Source: Arachis hypogaea
Lineage: Eukaryota; Streptophyta; Magnoliopsida; Fabales; Fabaceae
Assembly: GCF_003086295.3 (NCBI RefSeq)
Contig: NC_092051.1
Location: forward strand, 63,737,772-63,801,771
Reading direction: 5' to 3'
DNA: 64,000 nucleotides
A model generated the notes under the pieces. The model saw only the letters and a list, made by a program, of their open reading frames with translations, ran no database searches and had not been told where the DNA came from. Of this stretch, positions 34,145 to 45,741 are shown one piece after another. How positions within the stretch are numbered: position 1 is the first letter of the stretch; every line of letters starts with the position of its first letter. Made by a program: the position numbers and the translations under genes.

Positions 34145-35782
34145 TTAGTTCCCTTTTCCGAAGGTTGTATGTAGCGACACATATCCCAGTAGTTGTACTG
34201 GGGTATCTCCTAGTTCGAACAGGCTGTTCGGGTATGCTGTAAGCTCCTTTTCTTCTAAGCCAAGTTTGTCGAAGGCAGTTTTGAATAAGATGTCGGCAGA
34301 ACTCCATTGGACTATTAATGTGCGGTGGAGATTAGCGTTTGCCAGTATGATGGTGATGACCATTGGATCGTCGTGTCCGGAGATGATACCGGATGCATCT
34401 TCTTTGGTGAACGTGATTGCAGGGATGTCGGGTGCTTCCTCCTTCCCTTCGACATGATATACTTCTTTAAGGTATCTTTTGCGGGATAATTTGGAGATTT
34501 CACCTCCTGCAAATCCTCCGTGTATCATATGGACATGTCTTTCTGGCGTACGAGGTGATCGCTCAGCTCGTCCGACATCTTCATCTCTTCGTCTTTTTCT
34601 TTGTTCATCATCTCGGGTGGCTAGATACCGATTAATATTTCCTTCCCTTACTAACTTTTCTATGATGTTTTTTAAGTCGAAGCACTCGTTGTTGGAATTT
34701 CCTCGGACCCGATGATATTCACAGTATTCGTTCTGATTTCCTCCTCCTCTTTTGCCTTTGAGTGGTCGAGCTGGGGGTATCTTTTCTGTGTTATAGACTT
34801 CTTTGTAAATATCCACAAGGGACACCCAAAGAGGGGTGTAATTATATTACTTTTTGATTTTTTTGCCCGTTAGATCTTCCTTCTTCTTGGATTCTTTATC
34901 TTTATCTCGGTAGGTGAAACCGGATTTCGCGGCTTCTCCAAGTCGGGAATTTTCTTCCATGTTGATGTACTTCTCTGCCCGCTCTTATACCTCATCTAGG
35001 GATGTGGGATATTTCTTTGATATAGATTGGCTGAAAGGTCCTTCTCGTAGGTCATTGATGAGGCCCATGACGGCAGCCTCTGTTGGTAAGCTTTGTATGT
35101 CTAGGCACATTTTGTTGAATCTTTCCATGTAGTTGCGAAGACTTTTCCGGTCTCCATGCTTGATACCTAGTAGACTGGGGGCGTGCTTAGCCTTGTCTTT
35201 TTGGATGGAGAATCTGGCTAGGAATGTTTTGGCCAGGTCGATGGACTTTGGAGGTAGGTTGTCGAACCATCTAACTGCTATCTTTGTGAGAGTCGTTGGA
35301 AAAGCTTTGTAGCGAACGGCTTCTGAGGCGTCGGTGAGGTACATTCTGCTTCTAAAATTGCTGAGGTGATGGTTGGGATCTGTAGTGCCATCGTACAAAG
35401 TCATATTTGGATGTTTGAAGTCTTTAGAGATTTTAGTCTTCAAGATTTCCCTAGTGAATGGATCTTGATCTTTGTGAGAGTTGTCTTCAGGGGTGGTCCG
35501 TGTAGTCTTTGCTTTGAGATCGGCTTCAAGTCGTAGAAGTTTATCTTCTAATTCTCGACGTCGCCTTACCTCTCTGTGTAGATCCTTGCCGACTTCTTAC
35601 TGGTACTGGCTTTCTTTTTTAAGTTGCTTTAGGCGATCTTGAAGAGCTTCTATTACTCCCGGATGTGATGAGTTTTTGTCTCCGTTAGATTCCGGAGTGT
35701 CCTTTGGTGTGGCACCCGTGTTTTTGTGCGGTGTTCTGTCCTCTAAATCTGAGTTGTGGTCGTTAACCTGTTCGTCCGCCAT
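34145..35782 (-). pseudogene. Tat element gag and protease N-terminal region
   Basis: All pieces share one minus frame, interrupted by stops. The N-terminal segment (from 35782) is acidic and ends in a short helix. The gag domain (35443-34985) has MTLYDGTTDPNHHLSNF, AVRWFDNLPPKSI and LRNYMERFNKMCLDIQ. A cysteine/histidine cluster CEYHRVRGNSNNEC stands where a zinc knuckle would be (about 34720). The protease stretch (about 34336-34292) reads IVQWSSADILF; the catalytic D and neighbouring G of the usual motif are changed to V and W, so it cannot be active. The frame ends at 34145. Confidence 0.82.
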
Positions 35783-35803
35783 GGTGATGGGATGACTTCC
35801 AGG

Positions 35804-35821
35804 TTCCCGGCAACGACGCCA
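35804..35821 (-). promoter_or_regulatory. Primer binding site of the Tat element
   Basis: Minus strand TGGCGTCGTTGCCGGGAA, one base inside the 5' LTR. It resembles the tRNA-Asp-type site elsewhere in the window but with two changes, so a different tRNA may be used. Confidence 0.7.
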
Positions 35822-35822
35822 A

Positions 35823-36363
35823 TGTTCTGAGGGTTACCTGAAACTGTTGGTTAATCTCGGATGAGATCTTCTGTACTGGTCGGAGATGACGTGTCCGGCT
35901 GGCTGGTAGCGGCCGGAGCTGTTGTGTCTGACTTGTTGGACTGGCTGCACTTCTGATCCTTGGTCACCGGAGGGTGGGGGGTACCTGCAAGAGACTCCGA
36001 TGCTTAAGTTAGCACGGGTATTAAGCAGGTTTATTGTAGAATCAGAGTATGAGTTATACCTGGGTGCTCCAGTGTATTTATAGTAGTGTGGGCTAACCTT
36101 TCTGATAAGATAAGTTAGTTATCTTATCTTATCTTATCTTATTTTGGGTGAAGTCAGCTTATCTTCAACGGAACCGCCTTTATCTCTATAGGCTTGGATT
36201 GCTTTTGGATTTGGGTCGTGTTCCTCTATTTGGGCCCTTTACTGGGCTTTCCTGTTGATTTGGCTGATCTCTTTAAGAAGAGATCGGGTGGTCGGACCTG
36301 AAGAGGTCGGTCGCCATGTCGCTAAACATCCCGGGTCGGACAGCTCGACCCAGGGTATGAACA
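35823..36363 (-). repeat. 5' LTR of the Tat element (541 bp)
   Basis: Minus strand begins TGTTCATACCCTGGG and ends GGTAACCCTCAGAACA. A GATAAGATAA / TTATCTTATC inverted repeat lies about 225-260 bp inside. Confidence 0.87.
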
Positions 36364-37050
36364 GAGCCATTTTTGTAACAGACCACTAGAAGCGCTCCTC
36401 CTACGATACAGGGTGAAACACAAGATTGCCACGCCTTACCACCCCAAACAAGTGGAAAAACTGAGATATCTAACAGAGAGCTAAAAAGGATTCTGGAAAA
36501 GACTGTAGGAGCATCAAGAAAGGATTGGTCGAAGAAGCTGGATGATGCTCTTTGGGCATACAGAACGGTATTCAAAACACCCATCGGGATGTCCCCATAT
36601 CAACTGGTGTATGGAAAAGCTTGTCATTTACCATTAGAGCTGGAACACAAAGCCCTCTGGGCTCTCAAGCTACTAAATTTTGATAGCGTTGCTGCTGGTG
36701 AAAAGAGGGTCTTGTAGCTGCAGGAAATGGAGGAGTTCAGATCTTAAGCCTATGAAAGTGCCAAGATTTATAAAGAAAAGGCAAAGAGAAGGCACGACCT
36801 CCATCTGGCACCCAGGAGCTTCGAAAAAGGACAGCGAGTGCTCCTCTACAATTCCAAATTAAGACTTTTCCCTAGAAAACTCAAATCAAGGTTGTCAGGA
36901 CCCTTTCTTGTCACAAAGGTCTCACCATATGGACACATAGAAATCATGGAAGAAAGTTTAAAGAGGACGTTCATTGTGAACAGACAAAGGCTCAAGCACT
37001 ACATGGGCAACATGGGGGAAAGCCCCAAAATAAAATATCATCTCAACTGA
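36364..37050 (+). pseudogene. Athila-type pol, right fragment: integrase C-terminal half
   Basis: Resumes after the Tat insertion with SHFCNRPL, continuing the integrase core. A one-base frameshift lies near 36455, close to the catalytic Glu. Then come [31 protein letters not shown], a stop near 36717, and the C-terminal GPFLVTKVSPYG and TFIVNRQRLKHY, ending at TGA 37048-37050. A structured motif begins 10 nt later. Confidence 0.84.
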
Positions 37051-37060
37051 TTGAGAAATC

Positions 37061-37107
37061 GTCGAGCTAGCGACGCTAAAAGAGCGCTTCATTGGGAGGC
37101 AACCCAA
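37061..37107 (+). promoter_or_regulatory. Structured post-pol motif (Athila-type element)
   Basis: Hairpin GTCG-AGCTAG-CGAC, linker GCTAAAAGAGCGCTTCA, hairpin TTGGG-AGGCAA-CCCAA. The first stem differs from the copy at 11817-11864 by a paired A-U to G-C change, with pairing preserved. Confidence 0.7.
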
Positions 37108-38223
37108 CCTAAGGTAGTTTCCTTTTCATGATCATCTCAATAAAAGATATAAGCAGTTTCCCTCGTATTGTGAGGAGCCAAGTTTGATGTTGCACACCAA
37201 ACCAATCCAAGAATGAATGTGTAATTCTAAGTTTGGTGTTCCACCAAAGATTTCAGTTAGAATCACATTACACCTCTTCAATGGCAAGTTGCTAGCCCCA
37301 ACCAATCAGGGAAACCACTTAACAATAGTTTAGTTTCTATTTCATAGTTGTTTTATCAATAAAAGCACATGAGGTTCTGCATTAGGAAATGAACTAAGTT
37401 TGGTGTTCACACACCAAATTAAGTCCAGAAATTTACAAGCATACATGCAAGCTAACTATTCCTCAAGTGCTTGGGGAACAAGCAACTTCCAATAACTTTG
37501 CAGGAATTCAATCAACCTTCTAGAAAAACAGTGCACCACCATCCAAAGAGGCGAAGAAGGATGCAAAAGCTATGGATGATGACAACAAAGAGATAACCAG
37601 AAGGCACCACCAAAAGGTTGTATTGCTACTTGATCCCATATGCTTGGAGATGTTAAAAAAAATTGGAAGTCTGAATGTGCCCCTGATTAATAGTTACTCT
37701 TTAGCTTAAATCACTAGAATTTAATATTTGCTTTCATTGCCTTTGTCATATGTGTGCTGGTTCAAGTTACCTGTCTTTATTTTCACCTTGCTTACTTGTA
37801 TGCTTGTCCCTTGAGTCAAATAAAAAGAGATATTATGAAAGACCAGAGTGATGATCAATTGTGGAGTAGGTTCTTAAGCTTGTGGTGTAGTAATCACTTA
37901 GCTAAGTTGGTTCACCAACAAGGTAGGAAGGCAACTATCTATCCTGAAGTCATATTCTTGAAACACACCCCATGAGACTAGCTAAATAACAAGATCCTAA
38001 TAAGAAAAAGGAAAAAAACAATAAGAGTTGAAAAGAAAGAAAAGTAAAAAGAAATAAGCCTAGGCACCAAGGGCTTGAATCTTGAGGGATGTGTCTGTGG
38101 TGCTCTTATACCAATGATCTGCTTGGATGAATAAGTTCTTAGGAGTGCTTCATCACTTGGTAACTTGGATTAACTAACCCGGAATTATCAACTAAAAATC
38201 CACTATCAAAAGCAACCTTTTCT
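37108..38223 (+). other. Post-pol region of the Athila-type element
   Basis: No convincing env-like ORF remains. The word AAGTTTGGTGTT recurs at about 37213 and 37390, each followed by its near complement (CACCAAA), so short hairpins can form. The region ends where the LTR at 38224 begins. Confidence 0.45.
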
Positions 38224-40562
38224 TGATGCCAGGGCATTTCGGCCAGTTTCACTGACCTTTTCTTTACTGTTTTAGGGTAGCTTCATGCATTTTCTTAGGA
38301 AATAAGCAAGTTTTGGGTAGAATTTCACTTACATCTTGATTCAAGTAAACATTGTGAATTTTATATGATTTCATGAGAATTATGCATGAATTTAATGACA
38401 AATTGGATGATGCATGACTCATAACTTGGATTAGAGCTTTGATGCACTTTATTTGCTTGATTTCAGGACAAAGGAAGCAAGGAAAAGCCACGTTAGTAGC
38501 CACGTTAGTCTAACTAACGTGACCACTAACGTGGAATGGGAGCTAGCTTGCAACGTTAATGAGAAAAGTGATCGCCAATAACGTCTTCGAAGCCATTATA
38601 GCCCACGTTAATTACCACGTTAAATAAATTAACATGGTAGTTAACGTGGAGGAAAAGGAAGCTCCAAGCGTTAGTGGTAAAAGTGAGTGCCATTAACACT
38701 CCAAAAGGGCAATTGGCCACGTTAAGAGTCACGTTAACTCAGTTAACGTGAACTCTAACGTGGAAGAGGAAGATAATGCTAACGTTAGTGACACTCACCT
38801 TTGTCACTAACGTTGGACTAAGCCCATATTGGCTACGTTAAGAGCCACATTAACTTAGTTAACGTGAACTCTAACGTGGAAGGAGCAAGGAATCGCCAAC
38901 GTTAGTGACACTCACCTTTGTCACTAACGTTGGACTAAGCCAGTATGAGCCACGTTAGTTACCACATTAATTACATTAACGTGGAAGCTAACGTGGAGGA
39001 AAGGGATGATGAGCCAACATTAGTGACACTCACCTTTGTCACTAATGTTGGAGATGGAAATCAACACCACGTTAGTGGTCACGTTAATGTAATTAATGTG
39101 AGGCATTAACGTGGGAAAGGGGCGTTTTGGAGCGTTAGTGAAAAAGGTAGGTGTCACTAACGCTCTCGAAGATTTGGCAAGCCTACATTAAAGGTTACGT
39201 TAACTATACTAACGTGAACTCTAACGTAGGGAGAAAGGGGTACTCTCAACGTTATTGGGAAAGGTAAGCCCCAGTAACGTTTGCGAAGGGCCAAGAGGCA
39301 ACGTTAGTGGTCACGTTAGTGCCACTAAGGTTGAAGTTAACGTGGACCATTTTGGGTTAGGAACGTTAGTGAAAAAGATGATTGACACTAACGTTCTCGA
39401 CCCCACATTTTCACTTAACGTTAACACCACTAACGCCCTAAGCTAAAGTCCATGCCTACTGCACACTTTCTCTGCAAGTGAAGCTGAGCCCATTAAAGAT
39501 GACAACTGCTTCAACTCAAGATCCAAAGGCCCATATCCAAGACTTGAAGAGCCAACTAGAAGATCAGAAGAGTAGTATAAATAGCAATAGTTTTGAACTA
39601 GAGAGAAGCTTTTGGATTGAGAGAACTACTCTCTGTATAATTTTACTTTCTCTGCAAATTCTAGTTTTACTTTCAGAATGCATTCTCCATCTTTGTTTTC
39701 CATTCCCAGAGCCATGAACAACTAAACCCCTTTCATTGGGTTAGGGAGCTCTGTTGTAATTTGATGGATCAATAATAGTTTTCATTTTTCTTCTTCTTTC
39801 TTTTCTCTTGATTTTACTAGAAAGCTTTCAATCTTCATCCAATTGGGTAGTTGTCTTGGAAAAGAAGCTATTCATACTTGGATCTCTTCAGAACCTTGGA
39901 AGAGGAATGAAGGGATCATGCTAGAAATGCTTTCTCATGTTGGACCGAATTGGGGGTTGGGCGGATATGGTGACATATAATTCTCCTAATACTTTGATTT
40001 GGAAATACATGTGGTACAATCAGTGACCATACTTCATCTCTTCTCATGAGCAATTAGACCAAGGAATTGGCTATTGATCAAGATTTGAGAGATTGAATTA
40101 CCAAGGAATTGGAATTCAATCACTTAAGATTGCCAAGGAGATCAATGAATGCATTGATTGAGGAAGAGATGGAAATGAACTTGATCCGGAGAATGCAACA
40201 TCTCCTAAGCCCAATGAATCCCCCATTTCTAATCTTACCCATTTTCTTTACTTTCTGCCATTTACTTTCATGCTAAATTCCTCATTCCCCATTTAAGATT
40301 CTGCAATTTACTTTCCGTCATTTATATTCAGCTCTTTATTTCTAGCATTTACATTTTCTGCCATTTACTTTCTCGCCATTTAATTTCCTGCAATTCTCAA
40401 ATCAAATTCTGCTTAGCTCAACTAGAACATTCCTCCAATTAAAGTTGCTTGACCAATCAATACCTGTGGGATTCGACCTCACTCTATTGTGAGTTTTTAC
40501 TTGACGATAATTCGGTATACTTGCCGAGAAAAATCTATTGAGAGACAAGTTTCCGTGCATTA
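38224..40562 (+). repeat. LTR C1 (about 2.34 kb)
   Basis: Begins TGATGCCAGGGCATTTC and ends TTTCCGTGCATTA, matching the complete LTR at 47156-49380 in both termini and order. The last CA has become TA. It is joined directly to protease codons, without primer site or gag. Confidence 0.82.
38488..39440. repeat. Alternating two-type hairpin array in LTR C1
   Basis: Type I is a nested ~48-bp palindrome (CCACGTTAG...CTAACGTGG). Type II is about 38 bp (CCAACGTTAGTGAC...GTCACTAACGTTGG). They alternate about eight times with a spacing near 110-118 bp, starting 264 bp into the LTR. Confidence 0.87.
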
Positions 40563-43308
40563 ACAGTGCTGTGATTCAAAGAGGCATCCCACCAAAACTC
40601 AAAGACCCACGGAGTTTTCTCATATCATGTACCATAGGCAACATAACATTGGAAAGAGCTCTCTGTGACTTGGGTGCAAGTATCAATTGGATGCCACTTT
40701 CTATGATGATGAAGCTGGCAATAGAGGAAGTTAAACCCACTAGAATGTCACTTCAAATGGCCAATAGCACTCAAGATACCTAATGGAGTTGTGAAAAATT
40801 TATTGGTGAAGATTGGAGAGTTCATCTTCCCTGCTGATTTTGTGATCCTGGATATGGAAGAGGGACACAACTCAATCATCTTGGGGCAACCCTTATTAGC
40901 TACAGCAAGACCCATCATAGATGTAAAAAAAGGTGAAATGGTTCTCAGGGTACAAAACGAGCAAATGATCATTAATGTCTTTAACGCAATACAATACCCC
41001 CCTGAGAAAGAAAACCATAAAAGGGTGGAGATGATAGAAACTCTAGTAGAGGAAGTACTTAAGACAAGCAATCAGGGAGAACAAAAAGGAGGAACTCAAG
41101 AGTTTCAAGTAGAAAAAGTTCAAGGAATTCAAGATGAAGATGTCACAGAGGAGCAAGTGACCAAAATTCGACTTGAAGAAAAGAAAGAGGAAGCACCCAA
41201 GTTAGAGCTGAAGCCTCTGCCACCTCATCTCAAATATGCATTTCTTGGTGGAGAGGAGACCCTTCCAGTAATCATCAACTCCTCTTTGAGTATGCAAGAT
41301 GAAGCAAAGCTGCTTGAAGTATTGAAAACTAATAAAACTGCCTTAGGATGGACAATTGATGACATCAAGGGTATAAGCCCTGCTATTTGCATGCACAAAA
41401 TCCTGCTAGAGGAAGACTCAAGACTACTGGTGCAACCTCAAAGGAGGCTTAATCCAACTATGAAAGATGTGATTTAAAAGGAGGTGATGAAGTTATGGAA
41501 TGCTGGAATCATATACCCAATTTCTGATAGTCCTTGGGTGAGTCCAGTCCAGGTGGTACCAAAGAAGGAAGGCATGACTGTCATATTCAATGAAAGGAAT
41601 GAACTCATTCCTACAAGGTCAGTGATTGGGTGGAGAATGTGTATTGATTGCAGAAGATTTAATGATGCTACCAGAAAAGACCACATCCCCCTCCCCTTCA
41701 TTGATCAGATGCTTGAGAAATTGGCTGGCCATGCTTACTATTGCTTCTTAGATAGGTACTCTGGGTATAATCAGATAGTGGTAGATCCCAAGGACCAAGA
41801 AAAAACTTCCTTCACTTATCCTTTCAGAGTCTTTGCCTACAAGAGGATGCCCTTTGGGCTATGCAATACTCCAGCAACCTTTCAAAGGTGTATGCTTTCC
41901 ATATTCTCTGAAACGGTAGAAAAGTTCTTATAGGTTTTTATCGATGATTTTTCTATCTTTGGTAACTCTTTTGACACTTGTTTGCATCATCTAACCTTTG
42001 TCTTGAGAAGATGCCAAGATACAAACTTAGTTTTGAATTGGAAAAAATGTCGTTTCATGGTACCAGAGTGTATTGTTCTTGGGCATAAGGTTTCAAGCAA
42101 GGGTATAGAAGTTGAAAAGGCTAAGATAGAGATCATAGAAGGGCTTTCTATACCAGTCAATGTGAAAGCAGTAAGAAGTTTTCTTGGGCATGCTGGATTT
42201 TACAGGAGATTCATTAAAGATTTCTCACAGATAGCTAAACCACTAAGCAACTTGCTAGTGGTTGACAATCCTTTTGTCTTTGATGATAGCTGCAAGCAAG
42301 CCTTTGAAACCTTGAAAACTAAACTCACTACAGCACCAATCATCACACCCCTAGAATGGGGACTTCCTTTTGAACTGATGTGTGACGCAAGTGATGTTGC
42401 ATTTGGTGCTGTACTAGGACAAAGGAAGGATAAATCGCATCATGTCATATACTATGCAAGTAAAGTGTTAAATGAGGCACAAAAAAATTATACCACCACA
42501 GAAAAAGAACTCTTGACAATTGTATATGCATTTGATAAATTTAGACAATATTTGATTGGTTCAAAAGTTGTAGTATATACTGACCATGCTGCTCTCAAGT
42601 ATCTCATGTCTAATCAGGATGCTAAAACAAGGCTTATTAGATGGGTGCTGTTGCTACAAGAGTTTGATATTGAATTAAGGGATAGGAAAGGAAGTGAGAA
42701 CCAAGTTGCAGATCACTTGTCAAAGTTACCACAAGAGATCAACCAAGATGCACTACAACCAGCGAATGGGAAATTCCCAGATGAGCATCTATTCCAAGTC
42801 CAATAGGCATCTTGGTTTGCTGATATTGCAAACTACAAGGTGGGAAGAAGGATTCCTCAAGATTTAACCAGGCAACAAGTGAAGAAGTTGCTCACTGAGG
42901 CCAAGAAAATCTTGTGGGATGAGCCCTTTCTATTCAATAGATGCCCAGATGGAATCATTAAAAGGTGTATGCCAGAAAGTGAGATGAGAGACATCTTATG
43001 GCACTGCCAAAGTTCTTTAGAGTGGCTTCTGTTGGCCATCCATATTCAAAGATGCTAGGGACTTTGTAAACCAGTGTAATGAATGTCAAAGAGCAGGAGG
43101 CTTGACAAGGAGAAACAAAATGCCCCAAAACTTAATCTTGGAAGTGGAACTATTTGACCTTTGGGGAATAGATTTTCATGGGACCCTTCCCTCCATCATA
43201 TTCATTCAAATACATATTGGTAGCAGTGGAATATGTCTCCAAATGGGTGGAAGCCATAGCGACAATTACATGTGATGCACAATTTGTTCTCCAATTTCTC
43301 AAGAAGCA
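40563..43308 (+). pseudogene. Athila-type pol remnant: protease, RT, RNase H, partial integrase
   Basis: Protease: FLISCTIGNITLERALCDLG then ASINWMPLS. A frameshift near 40767 shifts into the frame used for the rest. Stops are at 41475 (TAA), 41931 (TAG) and 42804 (TAG). RT motifs: DSPWVSPVQVVPKK, FLDRYSGYNQI, MPFGLCNTPATFQRCM and VFIDDFS, so the DD pair is intact. RNase [37 protein letters not shown] and [10 protein letters not shown]. Integrase starts ([15 protein letters not shown]) after a deletion across the zinc-finger histidines near 43015 and an extra base near 43175. It is cut by the LTR at 43309. Confidence 0.87.
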
Positions 43309-43854
43309 TGGTAGCACGAATCCACACACCGTCGTACTGTTGTACCATCAAGTGCACTGGGTCATCCAAGTAATACCTGAGTGAGTCAGGGTCGATCCCA
43401 CGAGGATTGTGGTTTGAAGCAAGCTATGGTTATCTTGCAGGTCTTAGTCTGCCAGATCAGAAGGTTGTTGTGCTTTGATGATCATAAAACTATGAAAGCA
43501 AAAGGGGTAGAAAATACTAATAGGAATACAAATCAATAAAATGTTTATAATTAAGGATAGAGTTGAAGATTGGAGTTGCTTTGCCTTTTTGAATGAACTC
43601 TGGTATTATTGTATTCTTTGCTTATGAGTGATTTTTTCAATGGCGGGCTGTAAGTGATTGGCGCCTTTATTGAGAGGTCGTCAATACTCCTCCGGATCTG
43701 AACCCCAGGGTTAGTGTGGATCCATCTCTACTTGAGGGTGAAGTGCGTATAGTCCATTCTCCTTAATGATCCTACTCAAAATGCCACAGACAAGGTTGAA
43801 TCTTCCAAATCAGAGAATGCTGCATCATAGGGTTCTAGCCTCTACCACAGAGAC
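43309..43854 (-). repeat. Truncated LTR F, first part
   Basis: Related to the LTRs at 6824-8650 and 16238-18054: CAAGTGCACTGGGTC, CCAAGTAATACC and GAAGCAAGCTATGGT occur in the same order. It begins TGGTAGCACGAA, directly in integrase codons, and is interrupted by solo LTR D. Confidence 0.8.
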
Positions 43855-43859
43855 CCTAA

Positions 43860-45736
43860 TGATGACAGGTCATCTTAGCCTATTTTAACTAGTCTTTTTC
43901 TTTTGTTTTCATTAGAATTATGCACTTTCTTGAGCCACAAGCAAGCCAATTAGGTAGATTTTCATGTTTCCTTTGATTTAATCAACCATGTATGAATTCA
44001 TGCTATTTCATGAGGTTTTATACTATAATTGTTACATATTATGAAAGAATGAATATCTCATGATTTTAAGCATAGCTTTGATGTGTTTGGTTGATTAATG
44101 ATAGGTAAAGAAAGCTTGGAGAAAGGTTGAAGCAAGAAGGAATAGCTAGGAGTAAAGAGAAGACAATGGAATAAGTGAAATTGAACCAGGAAGCAAAAAG
44201 CTGGACCTAAAGTTAGCCTCAAACTTTTGCACAAACTTTTGGGTGAAAAGTTAGCCCCAACGTTAGCCCCTAACTTTTGGGCTAACGTTGGAACTTGAAA
44301 ATCACTCCCTGGGTACCAAAAGTTTGCGCCAACATTAGCCCCTAACTTTGAGGCTAACGTTGGCACATGAAAATCACCCCTGGGCACCAAAAGTTTGCGC
44401 CAACGTTAGCCCCTAACTTTGAGGCTAACGTTGGCATGAAGAAAACCTCCCTGGGCACCAAAAGTTTGCGCCAACGTTAGCCCCCTAACTTGGTGGCTAA
44501 CGTTGGCACATGAAAATCACAAGGGGAGGAGCAAAAGTTTGCGCCAACGTTAGCCCCTAACTTGGTGGCTAACGGTGGCGCCACAAGAGCACAAGGTAAG
44601 GCCAACGTTAGGGCCAAAGTTAGACCCCTAACTTTGGCACCAACGTTGGTATCAGATGGATATAGCTGCTGATATGAAAAGTTTGGGCAAAAGTTAGCCC
44701 CCTAACTTTTGGTCCAACTTTTGCAAAACTCAAACCCGGTTCAATTGGTTCGTTTTGGTTCCTCTTCAAACTCCAAGAGCAATCAACCAAGGCCTCTTTC
44801 AACCCAATTCCACCAAGAGCAAAGGCCCAACTCAAGGCTTGAAGATCATTGGAAGAAAGTGTATAAATAGGATAGAATTCAAGTTCTTCGGGGAGCTTTT
44901 CTTTTGGAATTTTCATAATAGTTTTCGGAGAGCTTTTGATATTGAGTGATCTTTAATTTCTTTGTCTTGGGGAAGGAGAATACACTTCTCTTCCTCTCAG
45001 TTTTATTGCTTTCAATTTCAATTACAATTGTCTTGGATTTTTGGGTTGGAGAATTGAAGAAATTCTGTTTCAATCTCAACCTTGGATCTGACTGCTTTGT
45101 TTACTGCTTGATTGAATTTCAATTTCTGTTAATTGCTCTTCATCCACTCTCTTTGAATTTCAATTTCAATTTCTTGTTGGATCTAGGAAGGCATTGAGAT
45201 CTAGACTTGGTTTTCTAGTCTCTGGGTCCTGAGATCTAATTTCCCAATTTTACATTTTCTGTTTACTGTTTTCATGTTCATTTACTTTTCTGCTTCAAGA
45301 TCCAATCTAACCCAAACCTTCTTCTACTTCTCTGCTTGATGCAATTTACTTTTCCTTGTTTAAATTCTGCAAATCCAATCCCCAATTCCCTTTACAATTC
45401 CAGCTGTTTACATTTCTTGCACTTTAAGATTCCGCTATTTACATTTCTTGCATTCTAAGTTTCTGCTATTTAATTTCTTGTTCTTTAAGATTCAGCACTT
45501 TAATTCCCTGTTCTCTTTACTTCCATGCAATTTAATTTCTGCAAATCACAAAACACTCAACCAAATCTTGATTCGCTTGACTAATTTAACCACTAAGCTA
45601 AAATTGCTCAATCCTTCAATCCCTGTGGGATCGACCTCACTCCCGTGAGTTTTTATTACTTGATACGACCCGGTACACTTGCCGGTTAGATTTGTGCGTT
45701 TTGGGAGAAATTTATTTTTCACCAAAATACTCATCA
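43860..45736 (+). repeat. Solo LTR D (1877 bp) with perfect target duplication
   Basis: Flanked by CCTAA at 43855-43859 and 45737-45741. It begins TGATGACAGGTCATCTTAG and ends AAAATACTCATCA. Near its 3' end it has the GGGATCGACCTCACTCCCGT stretch common to these LTR families. Confidence 0.9.
44211..44733. repeat. Palindrome array in LTR D
   Basis: Five to six units of GCCAACGTTAGCC...GGCTAACGTTGGC with variable loops (CCTAACTTTGA, CCTAACTTGGT), spaced about 85-95 bp and separated by CACCAAAAGTTTGCG. Starts 351 bp into the LTR. Confidence 0.87.
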
Positions 45737-45741
45737 CCTAA

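Larger units (their letters stand above)
23267..36363 (-). mobile_element. Complete but decayed Tat-lineage Ty3/gypsy element
   Basis: LTRs at 23267-23804 and 35823-36363 flank a minus-strand gag-pol with two RNase H domains, the hallmark of the Tat lineage. It also carries a plus-strand extra gene near its 3' end and a tandem repeat. Flanking 5-mers are gatcc (23262-23266) and gagcc (36364-36368), a target duplication with one mismatch. The element sits within the integrase codons of an Athila pol. A solo LTR (23813-26108) is nested near its 3' end. Without that insert the length is about 10.8 kb. All proteins are broken. Confidence 0.87.

Noticed and set aside
37754..38503. env-like ORFs after the Athila pol
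   Set aside because: Only short frames on both strands, no signal peptide or transmembrane pattern that could be supported, and the LTR at 38224 cuts through.
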